A program made the translations under genes and the position numbers. The notes under the pieces were generated by a model. That model was not told the DNA's origin, searched no databases, and saw only the letters and a list, made by a program, of their open reading frames with translations. A stretch of 54,768 nt of DNA from Gryganskiella cystojenkinii (lineage: Eukaryota; Mortierellomycota; Mortierellomycetes; Mortierellales; Mortierellaceae): NCBI GenBank assembly GCA_015852425.1, contig JAAAIG010000170.1:1-54768 (forward strand), read 5' to 3'. Below, piece after piece: positions 11,734 to 22,072 of this stretch (the stretch's first letter is position 1; each line of letters begins with the position of its first letter).

Positions 11734-14313
11734 CTATACACTGTTCAAGGCCTTCTCAGCCTTCTTTGCGCGCCAGGACTTTGCCTGGACGACCATCATG
11801 ATCAACAGACCCGTGCCGGCGATCGTGATTAGTGCCCACATCGTATACAACCAGCCACTGCCCATGGACCCTAACAACGGCAAGGCGACGAATCCACCAA
11901 TGGACCCAGTAATACCTCGACCAAAACTGTTACAGGCGACCGCAGCCGTAGCCATGTTGTTATCCGAGTTGGCATCGACCAGCGCCGTTGTGGTACTGGA
12001 CAAGACCATGGTCATACCGAAGCCGACACAGGCGATTCCAATTAACGGCGCCACAATTGACAGGTTGTTCTGGACAGACCAACCAAACAGCATTAGTCCA
12101 AAGGGCAAAACGATCACACCCAACCAGACACTCTGGAGACGCACCTCCGGCGGTGCACGCATCGAGATGTTCACGACCGCGGCCGCGTCCTTCTCGTTGA
12201 CTTCTTCGATCGCATCGACGGGTTCACCAAACGCAATCGCCCGCTCACGTTCTTCTTTACGACGACGGACTTCTTGTTTGATCAACCATTTCCGCATCAC
12301 GTAATCAGAATACCGACCACCGATCAAAGATCCCATGGCTGAACCTAACCCACCAGCACAGAAACAGACACCAATAGTAGTTTCACTCAAATGATAGTTT
12401 TGAGCAAACGAGATGGGCAACGTGTTGTTCATGCAGAACTGGGCACCGAGGGCGAGACCATTAAAACCAACCAAGATCGCGTTCGTGGGTTCACGAAGGC
12501 AGAGCAGGGGACGAAGTGGGTTGAAGGGTTTGCGTTTCGGCTCTGAGGCGGCATCTACGGTCACGGTGACAACAGCCTCGTTTTCGGTCTCGGATTTCTC
12601 ATTCAAGGACGCCTCAGGGAAAGCGACATGGCGCCCAACGAGGGCGGCAGGACTGGTAGCGATAGCAGAGACTCCTTGATCGACAGATTCGACCTTGGCA
12701 GACAAGGCAGAGTTGTTCTCTTCTTCATCACGCATCAAAAATATAGGAATCATGTTGGGAACCATGAACTCTTTGGCACTCTCGAGATGAGTGCCATTTT
12801 GAGTTGACATGTTGTCACTGGTCATATCCTCGGCCGAGACGGGAGAAGAATCGGCTGCGGAAACAGATTGGATAGAAGCCGATGCAGAAGAGGCAGCGTT
12901 TTCGGACGCTTCCTCACGATGGTTATGAAGCGATGATCGGCTGGGAACCAAAGTAGGATCCGAATGAGTTGAGTAGACGTTGGAATGCGAATGATCCTTT
13001 TCGTCCTCGACTGTCTCAATCTCACCGTCGGCGGTCATCAGGGGGGCAGGATCAATATTTTTGCGATACGTCTCTGGGAGAATAAACAGGACCAACAAGA
13101 ACGCGACCACAGCAGTGCCGAGGAGCAACCACATGGTCGAACGCCAACCGATACGGTCCGACATCACACCACCAATGATGGGACCGATCATGGGTGCGAT
13201 CAGGGGTCCGACATAGAACAACCCAAACGCTGTACCACGTTCACCAGAATGGAAAATATCGCTCAGGGATCCACCACCGACCGACATGACGGAGGAGGAA
13301 CCCCAGGCTTGGATGGCACGCATGACAAAGAAGACCCAAAAGTTCTTTGAGAGGGCTGCAAGGAGGGACCCGAGGATGAAGATGAACATCGAGGCGAGGT
13401 AGATGGGACGACGACCGTAGTAATCACAAAGGGAGGCCCAGAACACGGGCTAAATATGTTCGTCGAAAATGACAGGGTTAGAGGCGGTTCTGAGTAGAGG
13501 TGAGCATTGACCATGGCCGTGGTGTTCTTGATCTTTTTTCTTACCATGATTCCCATGAAGAGAACATAAACAGATACTAGATGACGATACGGGAGGGTAA
13601 TGTAATGGCCAAAGACGGAGGAAGAGCCGTTAGCAAACTGACGATCGATGTGGGGGAGGGCAGATCGACTCCGAAACATTGTTGGTGTCAATGTTGTCTT
13701 TTGGTGTCATTCGCACTAAAAAAAATTGCGCACTGCAAGCAGAAGGGTAATTGTATAAAAGTTGGGCGTCGGAGTCGTTCAAGTAAAAAAAAAAAAAAAA
13801 AAAAATGTGGTCGGTGCCTGTGGGGGCAATTATCGTCCATCCGTTTAAAGTGATGTGCCTGTGATGCAATGCAATGTTCAAGTGTAAACAAATAGGGGAA
13901 GGCAAGTGAGGAGTGGAGTGACTACGGAAGCAAATTTGCCGGGAATGCTTAATTTGCCATGACCAAGGAGCTTGAAAGCAAAAAGGAGAAAGAGCATCCT
14001 TCACCCCAAAAACAGATCCGAGGATTTTTTTTTTTTTTTTTGGGAAACAGGGGTAAGGAAAGATCAACGACACTCCCAAAGACAAAAAAAAAATTAACGT
14101 ACGGGATGCACTAACGAGGGACTCGGTCGTGTGCAGATCCTCCTTGACCTGGAGGACTGCAGGCATGTAGATACTTGAAGCCAACGGTGCGATAAACGCG
14201 CAATAGGCAATCGTAAATACGACGATATTTTTTTTACTCCGTGGCCAGTTCCTTGGATCGTCTGTCTTGGTTGGTGGGCGGACCAGGTTCTTGATATAAG
14301 ATGAGATCGGCAT
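11734..14313 (-). CDS. MFS drug:H+ antiporter, DHA1 type
   Basis: Exons 14313-14103, 13576-13545 (only 32 bases) and 13449-11734 give 652 residues. The micro-exon is supported by phase and by the motif it completes, LSVYVLFMGIMPVFWASLCDYYGRRP, which joins TM2 to the loop 2-3 MFS signature. Further marks are RAIQAWGSSSVMSVGGGSL (motif B) and GPLIAPMIGPIIGG (antiporter motif C, which defines drug:H+ antiporters of 12 spans). A ~170-residue acidic, Ser-rich cytosolic loop lies between TM6 and TM7, and a basic loop of ~50 residues follows TM8. Relatives include Qdr/Dtr1-type exporters of drugs, polyamines or spore-wall precursors. Intron 1 (13577-14102) is long and carries a T18 run near 14025 and an A20 run near 13786. 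Substrate unknown. Confidence 0.9.
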
Positions 14314-14628
14314 TGTTTGCTTGAGAGAAAATCGCGTTGTATGGTTTCTTCAGGTTCGTTGTTTGTGTGTTGCGAAGGTAAAATGAAGTCTACAAGGTGG
14401 TTGGAATTGAAATGTGTAAAGACATGTGGTAATGCCAATGGAACGGAACCGAATGAGGAATTTTGGGTTGGTGGTTGATCTCTTTCGAAAAAAAAGTGTG
14501 AGCCGGCTCGCTTGGTAGAAGATATGATGGTTGAAGCCGGGTAGAGGATAGAAAGGACAATGAGGAGAGGAACAGAAAGGTTTGAGAGTGAGAGAAAAGG
14601 TGGGCGAGAGGCGTGAGTGTCTGTCTCA

Positions 14629-14636
14629 ATATATAT
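14629..14636 (-). promoter_or_regulatory. Candidate TATA box of the MFS gene
   Basis: An alternating AT octamer (ATATATAT) lies 316-323 bases upstream of the MFS start codon, followed on the minus strand by a CT-rich leader. Position and composition suit a TATA element, but no transcript start is known. Confidence 0.35.
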
Positions 14637-15500
14637 GCTTACAACTCTGGGTGCCGGCGCCGTGAGAGAGGATAGAAAAGAAAGTTTTGTTTTCTTTTGG
14701 TTCCGAGATGGGCAATGCGGACGAGCCTAAAGGGAAAACTCCCTTGGGTTGAGCCGATTCGACGGATGGACCTTCAATTTCTTTCTTTTATTTTTTTTTT
14801 CTCTTCCGACCCTTTTGGCATCTATTTTTCTTATTTTTTGACACGGCGACAAAACGATTTGCCTTCAGATACCCTCCCAAGAGGCGAATATTACTAATGA
14901 AGTTTGACCTCAGTCTCAGAGACAGAATCAAATGATGAATAGTTTGATACCCAAAGAGAGCGCAGATGAGGATCAAACTACTCTGCAACTGCACCGCACT
15001 TTTGTTCAAAGAATGAAAAAAAGCGACTGAGAGAAAGAAAGAAATGTCAGAAAAATGGAAACAAAAGGAAAAGGCTGGTCGGCTACGAGTATAACCTTAT
15101 TTTCAATCGACTGACTCTCTCTGACACTTTTTAAAGCAGAGATGGAGGCACAAACCAAAAAAAAAAAAAAGAGCGCTACTCTCACCACAAGAGGAATTGG
15201 CCGAGCGAGGGCGAGGGATGGAAGGACCATGGAACATTTACGACTGAGAGAATAAAAAGATAGCGTGAGAAGTCTCGGCGTTGATGAGCTTGTCCTTCCA
15301 GGGTCCGGAAGATTGTCGATGAAAGGAAGAATGAATCGGATTCTTGACTGGCACTCATGTTTGTGCGTCCAGATGATATTACTGTTCGACGGCCAAGAGC
15401 ACCTCTCAAGAAGAGGACGAATATGGTGTTCCCCGGAGTCTGCGCAGTCCAAAGAACTATACAAGGATTATGCGAGCTGTTTGTTTTTCTGTGGGGGAGA

Positions 15501-15576
15501 GGGCCACGAAAAAGGGCCACGAAAAAGGGCCATGAAAAAGGGCCATGAAAAAGGGCCATGAAAAGTGAGCCATGAA
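15501..15576. repeat. 13-bp minisatellite, about five and a half units
   Basis: The unit GGGCCAYGAAAAA is repeated head to tail five times from 15501 to 15565, the first two copies with C and the later ones with T at the variable position, and a diverged partial copy follows to 15576. The gradient of variants suggests expansion by slippage or unequal exchange. It lies ~270 bases upstream of TRM13 and is not coding. Confidence 0.9.
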
Positions 15577-15848
15577 TTGTGATGTCCTCCTGGACATGTT
15601 TCCGCTGTCTGAGTCAGAAGTCAGGGGGTACGTAGAGTGTTACTATCGGCGTTAAATCTTTCCCAAGACAAGGGTAAACCTCAACGTCAATGGCTGTCAA
15701 GAGTCTCTCGGGTGTGATTCAAGCGGACAGAGTCAATCCGAGAATTTTGAAATTTTGTTGTACCCTTAAGCAGGCAAAAATGCATTGCCACCAATTTTTA
15801 GCTTTTTTCTTTTCTCCCTGATTTGAATCAAATCCAACAAACAAAGCC

Positions 15849-17540
15849 ATGGAGCACCATCCCGTCATCTGTCAACACTCGATCTGGGGCTCGAAACAAC
15901 AGCGGTTCCGACATTGCAAACTACCCGCCAAACTCGAACCCTCATTACTAGAACAGATCAAGCACCTCGAGAAATCAGCATTTGTCTCTAATGAGCCAGC
16001 AAACGAGGACGAACGCAAGAGCCTCATCGAAATGGCCTTGAAGCAGCGGACAGAAATACTAAAGCCGCTCCTGGACGCAGGCAAGGTCCTCTGCGGTCAT
16101 CATCAGAAGGAAGCTCAGGCAGCAAAAGCAAAAGCAGACCAAATCGAGCAAGAAAAGGCAGCTGGAACTTATATTGATCCCGAAGAACTCAAGAGGTTGG
16201 CCAAGGACCAGCCCGTCAACCCGAACGATATCCCCAAGGACTTTCTCGACGCTGTGGAGCGAGTCTTTTCAAGCGAACCCTCTCCTCTGGTCAAACAAGT
16301 CCTGGAGCAATTTGATGGACCAGAGGATTGGAAGATGGGTGGCGGCAGTGGCCAAAGATCGGAAGCACGATACTCAGAGGAAATTGGAGCAGAGTTCCCT
16401 TGTCACAAATCTTACACCAAGTTGTTCTCGGACGCGGGAGCAAAGAAGAAGCGACATCTCGCTCAAGAATCTCAGTTGATTCATTCGATGGAGGCCTCTG
16501 GAATCCTGGAACCTGTCCTCCAAAGGACAACAACGACGTCGACGAATATATCCGAGGTCGCGAACAAGAAACGTCGCCCCGTCTTCGTCGAGTTTGGAGC
16601 AGGAACCGGAGGGCTCTCAAGGCATTTACAACTCGCCCTCGAAAACATGGTCGCCGATGAAGCCGACAACGAAGGCGCAAACTTGGAAAGTCTGGAACCG
16701 TTCAACTTCGTGCTTTTAGATCGCCAAAAGTTTCGCTCCCGTAACCAAGTCGACTATATGATCCGGACACAGGCTCGGCCGATCAAACCTCGTCTCCTTC
16801 GGATCACCATGGATGTCATGGATCTCAAACTGCAGCATTTACAACTTGTTCACGAGATCGAGCCCGGGACAGCATGGCCAGAATGGACCGAGGGTGGTGG
16901 TCAAGTCGATCCTCAAGAGTCTTCAAAGACTGAGCCGACACATTACATCTGTATTTCGAAACATTTCTGTGGACCAGCCACGGATTTGGCTCTCGACTGG
17001 ATGCGGCAACAACATCAACACGAACAAAACCTGGATACCCCACAAGACTCTTACTCTATCTGCTTTGCGACCTGCTGTCACGGTATCTGTGAACCGTCGT
17101 TGGTGGTGGCCAAGCCCTATCTGAGAGAACTCTTGAATACCGGAGAGGGTGCCAAGAAACGGAAAAGAGAAGAGAGTGCTGAGGTTGGAACGGAAACGTT
17201 CGTGCAACAACAACAGCAGCAGTCATCTCAAGGAGCAGGCGTATCAATGGAAAAGCTTGAAGCGTGGATCCCGTGGATTATCAAGCTTACGGGTTGGGCG
17301 ACTCTGGGCAAGCAAGAAGAAAGCAGTTTGGTAGCAAGACCAGGCAAAGACGCCTCGACGACTGACGATCAAGAAATAATGTCACGCGACCAACGCCGGA
17401 TATTGGGCAAGCGATGCAAGAAGCTTCTGGACATGGCTCGTTGCATCTACCTGGTGCGCGAGTGTGGGTTCAAGCATACCCAAGCCGTCGAGTATACGAC
17501 CGAGAGCGTGGAAAGTGGAGCGATCATTGGTACCCTGTAG
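15849..17540 (+). CDS. TRM13: tRNA 2'-O-methyltransferase TRM13
   Basis: A single-exon gene of 563 residues. TRM13 methylates the 2'-OH of nucleotide 4 in tRNA-Gly, tRNA-His or tRNA-Pro acceptor stems using S-adenosylmethionine. The SAM-binding motif FVEFGAGTGGLSRHLQ is at ~244-259, followed by LLDRQKFRSRNQVD (~288), CISKHFCGPATDLALD (~367) and CFATCCHGICEP (~405), all typical of this family. The N-terminus has spaced Cys/His residues (C8, HCK ~22-24, LCGHH ~80-84) consistent with the TRM13-type CCCH finger, with a long Lys/Glu-rich linker. The second, CHHC U11-48K-type finger usually found next is not visible. Poly-Gln and charged inserts occur around 435-475. The start is the first ATG of the frame. 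Confidence in the catalytic domain is high. Confidence 0.93.
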   Translation: MEHHPVICQHSIWGSKQQRFRHCKLPAKLEPSLLEQIKHLEKSAFVSNEPANEDERKSLIEMALKQRTEILKPLLDAGKVLCGHHQKEAQAAKAKADQIEQEKAAGTYIDPEELKRLAKDQPVNPNDIPKDFLDAVERVFSSEPSPLVKQVLEQFDGPEDWKMGGGSGQRSEARYSEEIGAEFPCHKSYTKLFSDAGAKKKRHLAQESQLIHSMEASGILEPVLQRTTTTSTNISEVANKKRRPVFVEFGAGTGGLSRHLQLALENMVADEADNEGANLESLEPFNFVLLDRQKFRSRNQVDYMIRTQARPIKPRLLRITMDVMDLKLQHLQLVHEIEPGTAWPEWTEGGGQVDPQESSKTEPTHYICISKHFCGPATDLALDWMRQQHQHEQNLDTPQDSYSICFATCCHGICEPSLVVAKPYLRELLNTGEGAKKRKREESAEVGTETFVQQQQQQSSQGAGVSMEKLEAWIPWIIKLTGWATLGKQEESSLVARPGKDASTTDDQEIMSRDQRRILGKRCKKLLDMARCIYLVRECGFKHTQAVEYTTESVESGAIIGTL

Positions 17541-17868
17541 AATAGACTCGATCGCTTCTTTTTTTTAATCTTCCCACTGACCGCCATAAAAAACGGTACC
17601 AGTTTTTTTGATAAGTTAGCGCTCATTGCTCTTCTCATTCTCACTCCTCTTCACCTTGAAACGTACGCCTATTCATGATAAAGAAACATGGCTGTGGCAA
17701 CATCGATCTGGATGCACACTGACTCACTTATGTCAAACAGCTGTACAGTCCTCCGTGGTGTCATTCATATTTGCTTAGGAAGGTACGTGTCGCGACTATG
17801 GAAGTGACCTGCAACTACTCAAGCTTTGGTATTTATTTTTGGGGGGAATCTGACCTGCAGTTCCTTCC
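17541..17868. other. Convergent 3' region (TRM13 / permease)
   Basis: These 328 bases hold two facing 3' ends. Short T runs follow the TRM13 stop (17559-17567 and ~17604). Nothing else is recognised. Confidence 0.5.
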
Positions 17869-20558
17869 CTAATCCATGATTATACGTGCACCACCAAACT
17901 CCTCAATCTTGTATGGGAACTGTTCGCCAGGGCATGACATGAACATAGCAGGCTTTGGCACGTTCAAATGCTGCGAGATGGCATGGACCGTGTCCGGGTC
18001 AAAAGTGCCTTGGATGAAAATCAAGTCAATCTGAATCTTTGGATACAACTCGTCCAAGAACCGATGGTTATCTTCCAGTCGTTTTGGGATGTCTTCTGCC
18101 CGCTGGTAGATGTGAACTAGTCGAATGTTGCCCTTGTGCGAGTTTTCGTTTTGGCGAATATATCGGATCGCTCGATGGAGGTGAGTCAACGAGTCGCTCT
18201 TGGTAAAGTAAATCACTGGGTGGTTGCGAAGCGAGTTGATCATGGACTTGATCAGCATCGCGTTGAAGGACTTGACAAGTCGATGAGACCTTCCTGTGAC
18301 GAGTTGAGAGGACAAGTTTTCCTCCGTTGCCTCCTCCTGCTCCACAGTCTGCTGAACTTGTTCCTGATCACTGGCTGGCGCAGTTGTCCTTGGTGTGGCT
18401 GAACTGGAGCCAACATTCTTCAAATTGACCATACCTGTCGTTACTTTGATCTCACCATCAAAACCAACACCGGTATCAGGTCCCGGGTTACCAGAGTCTG
18501 AAAGAGTTTCCTCATCCAGTGTCCGCGTTATATCCTTCATGGGGGTGGATCGAACAGATGGAACAAGTGCAATGGCTCCGGCTCCGGTAATCTTGAGAAT
18601 CCGTCGCAAGATCCAAACTCGATTCATGAACGCCAACAGTACCGCGTGCACAACCACAAAGTAAATGGCAAAAGTCTTGAAGATTGAGGGATCGATCACT
18701 GCATTCCCAACCAACGCGGCTACAAGAATACTGAACACCGTCATGGTAACGAAGATTGGAACCCTTGTCGCGTTTCGTCGAGTCAACTGGGGTCGATTCA
18801 TATAGAGCATGATGTTCGCGGCGGCATAGGAAATCATGACACAGAGGAAAGCAACAGCGAAGACTCCTGAAAGGGAAGTGACGTCTCCGCCAGTGATCGA
18901 GTACAATGTGATACAAAGTACCATGAAGAACACGATGATGTACTGATACACCCCCGTCCACTTGTTCTTGATCAACAGAAACGGCGGCAAGATTTGGTCT
19001 CTGGAAAGTCGCTCAAACAGACCAAGGACTCCAACCATTCCCGTCAGGACACCAGCACCAAGCACGATAGCCGCATCAATAACCAGCCAGTAGGTGAGCC
19101 ACGGCCTGTTACTCGACACCGCTTTCGCCAGAGTGAGGATGGAGCTGGCTGGGTTGTCTATCACTTCGCCCATGGGCACGACTGCCATCACGAGTAGGGT
19201 GGTTGGAGCATTCACTACAGTGATGCAGATCCACATGAACTTCATGATGGCGGGAAACGCTCCAGGCTTGAGATCCTCCAGATAACCCTCGGCACTTTCG
19301 AATCCAGTGACTCCCAGCAATCCCAAGCAAAAGCCATCCCAGATAAGCTTAGCCACGTTCGTGTCGGGATGCGGTGTCTGCCAGTTGCTGATCAAAATAT
19401 CGTTCCCGTTTCTAATCCAATGTACAAGAGCGGTGCCCATGAGAACCGTCATGGTGATCAAGTGGCCCACAAAGATACAAGACGCCACGGTGGAAGACTC
19501 GCGAACTCCTACAAAAGTGACGATACCAAACACGACAATTACTGCGATGGTGAGGGGAAAGACGCCAAAGGAAGATGGCAAGGTGAACTGTGATGACAGG
19601 TAGCTAGTGGCTGATGCAGCCGAGAGGACAGAGGTCGCCATGTAGTCGAGCACAGCCAACGTTGCCATGATGCCGGCGACCCATTTGGCACTGATATTGA
19701 GAAAGAAGACATAGGCACCTGAAGGAATAATGGAAAAAGGAAAAGAGTTTGCGGCTGTCAGTACAGCAATAGACGCCGAGATGTTCGATCCGAATCCAAT
19801 GTTGCTGTTGTTGTTGCTATCGCCGCCTGAGAGCCAAAATGAAAACTAACCTCCGTTGAAAGGCAGTGAGGCCGCCAGCTCATTCATGATGGCTTTCATA
19901 GGGTGCAGCAGTATCGAGACTAGCAACAGCGATATTGGCGCATACTGCCTGGCCGCGACTGTCACCGGGCCTACTGCATAGAACACACTGCCCACAACGT
20001 CGTTGCCCGCAATACCAATCCCTCGTAAGACGCCAACCAGAGCCCTGCCTTTCCTTTGCGAGGCTCTGTCAGCATCGGCCCTGGTAACATCCAGGAAGTA
20101 TGTACTGCCCCATCTATATAATGAAGAAGAAGTGGCAAGCAAGAAAGATCAGTCGCCGCATGAGCAAATACCACAAATCCTGACCCTTCCCTGGATACAC
20201 GTCTACTCATGAATTACCCCGCAAACTCCCACTCATCGGCCTTGCTACCGGTGGCTGACTTTGAGTTGGAGGACTCAATCCACTTGATCATGCGGCCATT
20301 CTCATTGACCTCGAGGAAGCGCGGGTTGATTTGCCGCCGCTGTATAGTCAATAGCTCAGACTCGGCGAATGAAGGCGGTGGCATGCCTATGACGCTGCAT
20401 CGGGACTGGTCGCCTTCATGGTGATTGAATTCAGCACTGACTGCGCGGCGACGAGTGCTGTGTCCGGACTGGGGGTCAAGAAAGTCAATGGAGGTAACTC
20501 TGGCCGTGTTCTGTTGCTGCTGCTGCATTGGAGTGTTGTCGTCGTGGTGCTGCAGCAT
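17869..20558 (-). CDS. APC-superfamily amino acid permease with soluble C-terminal domain
   Basis: Exons 20558-20218, 20113-19851 and 19718-17869 encode 817 residues. A ~130-residue hydrophilic N-terminus precedes TM1 (GIAGNDVVGSVFYAVGP, the glycine-broken helix of the LeuT fold). TM segments continue to about residue 585, including SLPFNGGAYVFF, GLLGVTGFESAEGY and VLTGMVGVLGLFERLSRDQ, matching the AA_permease_2 family. After a Ser/Thr- and Gln/Glu-rich linker, residues ~700-817 form a compact soluble domain with alternating strands and helices (HLHRAIRYIRQNE, IRLVHIYQR, IDLIFIQGTFD, PKPAMFMSCPG). It recalls a universal-stress-like Rossmann fold, but no ATP-binding motif is evident. Likely a plasma-membrane or vacuolar amino acid transporter; substrate unknown. 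An alternative start lower in exon 1 would trim only the tail. Confidence 0.88.
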
Positions 20559-20652
20559 GAGAGGGTGGAAGTTTTCTTTTTTTTTTTTGATTTTTTTATT
20601 TGTTGTTTTCGATACATCACGTGAACGCAGCCAATTGAACGAGGAAAGGATC

Positions 20653-21822
20653 GATGGTCAACGCTGTTTTAAAAACACTAGCAGGGCAGCACCTCGGACC
20701 AAGGCTTCTCCTCCAGGCTGACCCTCTCGCCGGTATTTCCAACAAGGGGTAAGCGCTTCATGTTGGCAATTTTTTTTAGCAGTACCTCAAAAGGCAAGAT
20801 ACTCAAATGAAGATTCCTTGCGAGCCCAACGCTCTTCCAGTCCGCAGCCATATCGACTTTGTTTGACCAGAAAGAATGCGATCCTTCGGTCGCCCGAGGA
20901 TAAGAGCAAGACCGAGGGTGATATCATGGTCGTGGTGGGGCCCCTTTAAGAGCTCGACATGCCCATGGCCAAGACCCGAAGCCCTAGTCTTGACGTAGAC
21001 TTCGACAAACTCTGGCTGAAGAGCTCTGCTATTTCCTCAATGTGACCTGCCGTCTTTGCGTTGGCAAGTCCGATGTATGGAGCTTTCGTATTGCCGTGCC
21101 AACGATCCCAGTGTGACTTGCGGTACCCATGTCGTGATCGAAATTCCTGAAAGAGTCGTCGAGGTTCTCAACAAGAGCCTCGCGTGCGCGTGAGTCTTCT
21201 GAATGAAGAGGTCGAGACCCTGCCCGAGCGATGTCATTGAAGAAGGATCAGGTCACAGTCATCTTTCAGAGCTTGACGTTCTTGCAGAGGCAAGGCCAGT
21301 TTCGTGGGGTGGATCATGGTCCCGTTGGCGTCTTCGACTTTGTTTAATGGAGAGACAAAAACCTGCGTGGAACAGATATTATGTTGCTAGTAAACAGACG
21401 CGCACCTACAGAGCCAAGAAGAAAGACCTTGTCGTCTCAATCGCAACAGCCAATAGTCAAAATAAAAGGAACAGCATTATCGACGCTGTTGGCAACAGTC
21501 GTCGTTCTTTGCAAAGCCTGGGCTAAGTAATCGAATGTTCAGCAAACCCGATTCCAAGGTCCCTTTGCAGAACAAGCCTGGGCTAAGACATCATTTGTCC
21601 AACAACCCCGACTCCAAGGTCCCACACCGCTAGTGATTCTTTTTTCTTCTCGCAAGTTTTCAATAATATTTTTAGTTGGTTGATTCGTGTTTTCATGCTT
21701 TCGTCTTTCCACTTTTTGGCCAACTCTCGGGCAAATATCCCATTCACCAGTTGCAGTCCGACAATGTCGACACCAGCAACGGCATAGACATGGGCAAAGA
21801 GTTACGCCAAAACGTCAAATAA
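20653..21822 (+). pseudogene. Possible decayed gene remnant
   Basis: Several short stretches read like protein in different plus-strand frames and are interrupted by stops and frame changes: from 20653 (MVNAVLKTLAGQHLG...), from about 20870 (RKNAILRSPEDKSKTEGD), from about 21248 (QVTVIFQSLTFLQRQGQF), and 21676-21822, a 48-codon frame after a good acceptor (TTTTTAG) that ends DMGKELRQNVK. I do not recognise the family. Codon use in these pieces is more gene-like than in the surrounding sequence, but each piece is short enough to arise by chance. It could instead be an intron-rich gene whose exons I failed to join. Confidence 0.3.
21514..21623. repeat. Imperfect direct repeat, 60-bp period
   Basis: Two ~50-base copies (21514-21563 and 21574-21623) both begin AAGCCTGGGCTAAG and end CCAAGGTCCC, with scattered differences between. 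They lie inside the decayed stretch and suggest a local duplication. Confidence 0.85.
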
Positions 21823-22072
21823 CCCCCTTTTGGTTCTCTTTGCGGTCCCTGTGTACCGAAAGCAGGCGCCGCGTTTTTGCGCGTGTTGCAAAGGGGAGGA
21901 ATAAGTTTTTCCGCAGGGGTCTTCTGTCTGTTGGACAATTTTTGCCCTCAGCCGTTGCGTCTTCCCTCTTCCATAAAAACTCTATCCTTTCGCTCAATCG
22001 TTCATCTTGCTTTGTCTCCATTCTCATCCCCTTCCCTTTTACATCTCTCATCTCACACACGCGCTCTTAACC

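Larger units (their letters stand above)
14314..15848. other. Divergent intergenic region (MFS / TRM13) of 1.5 kb
   Basis: It contains the MFS leader and promoter on the left and the TRM13 promoter on the right. Items seen: a poly-A run at ~15159-15172, a 13-bp minisatellite at 15501-15576, and a TTGCCACCAATTTTTA motif at 15785-15800, about 50 bases before the TRM13 ATG. Open frames across it are translations of repeats and are not called as genes. Confidence 0.55.

Noticed and set aside
15182..15561. Open frames over the 13-bp repeat
   Set aside because: The peptides are simple translations of the minisatellite (HGPF-like repeats) and have no other support.
15501..15576. Possible CRISPR-like array
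   Set aside because: Units are directly adjacent with no spacers, and the genome is eukaryotic.
21203..21526. 107-codon plus-strand frame as an intact gene
   Set aside because: It overlaps better-looking fragments in other frames and ends within the direct repeat; treated as part of the decayed stretch.
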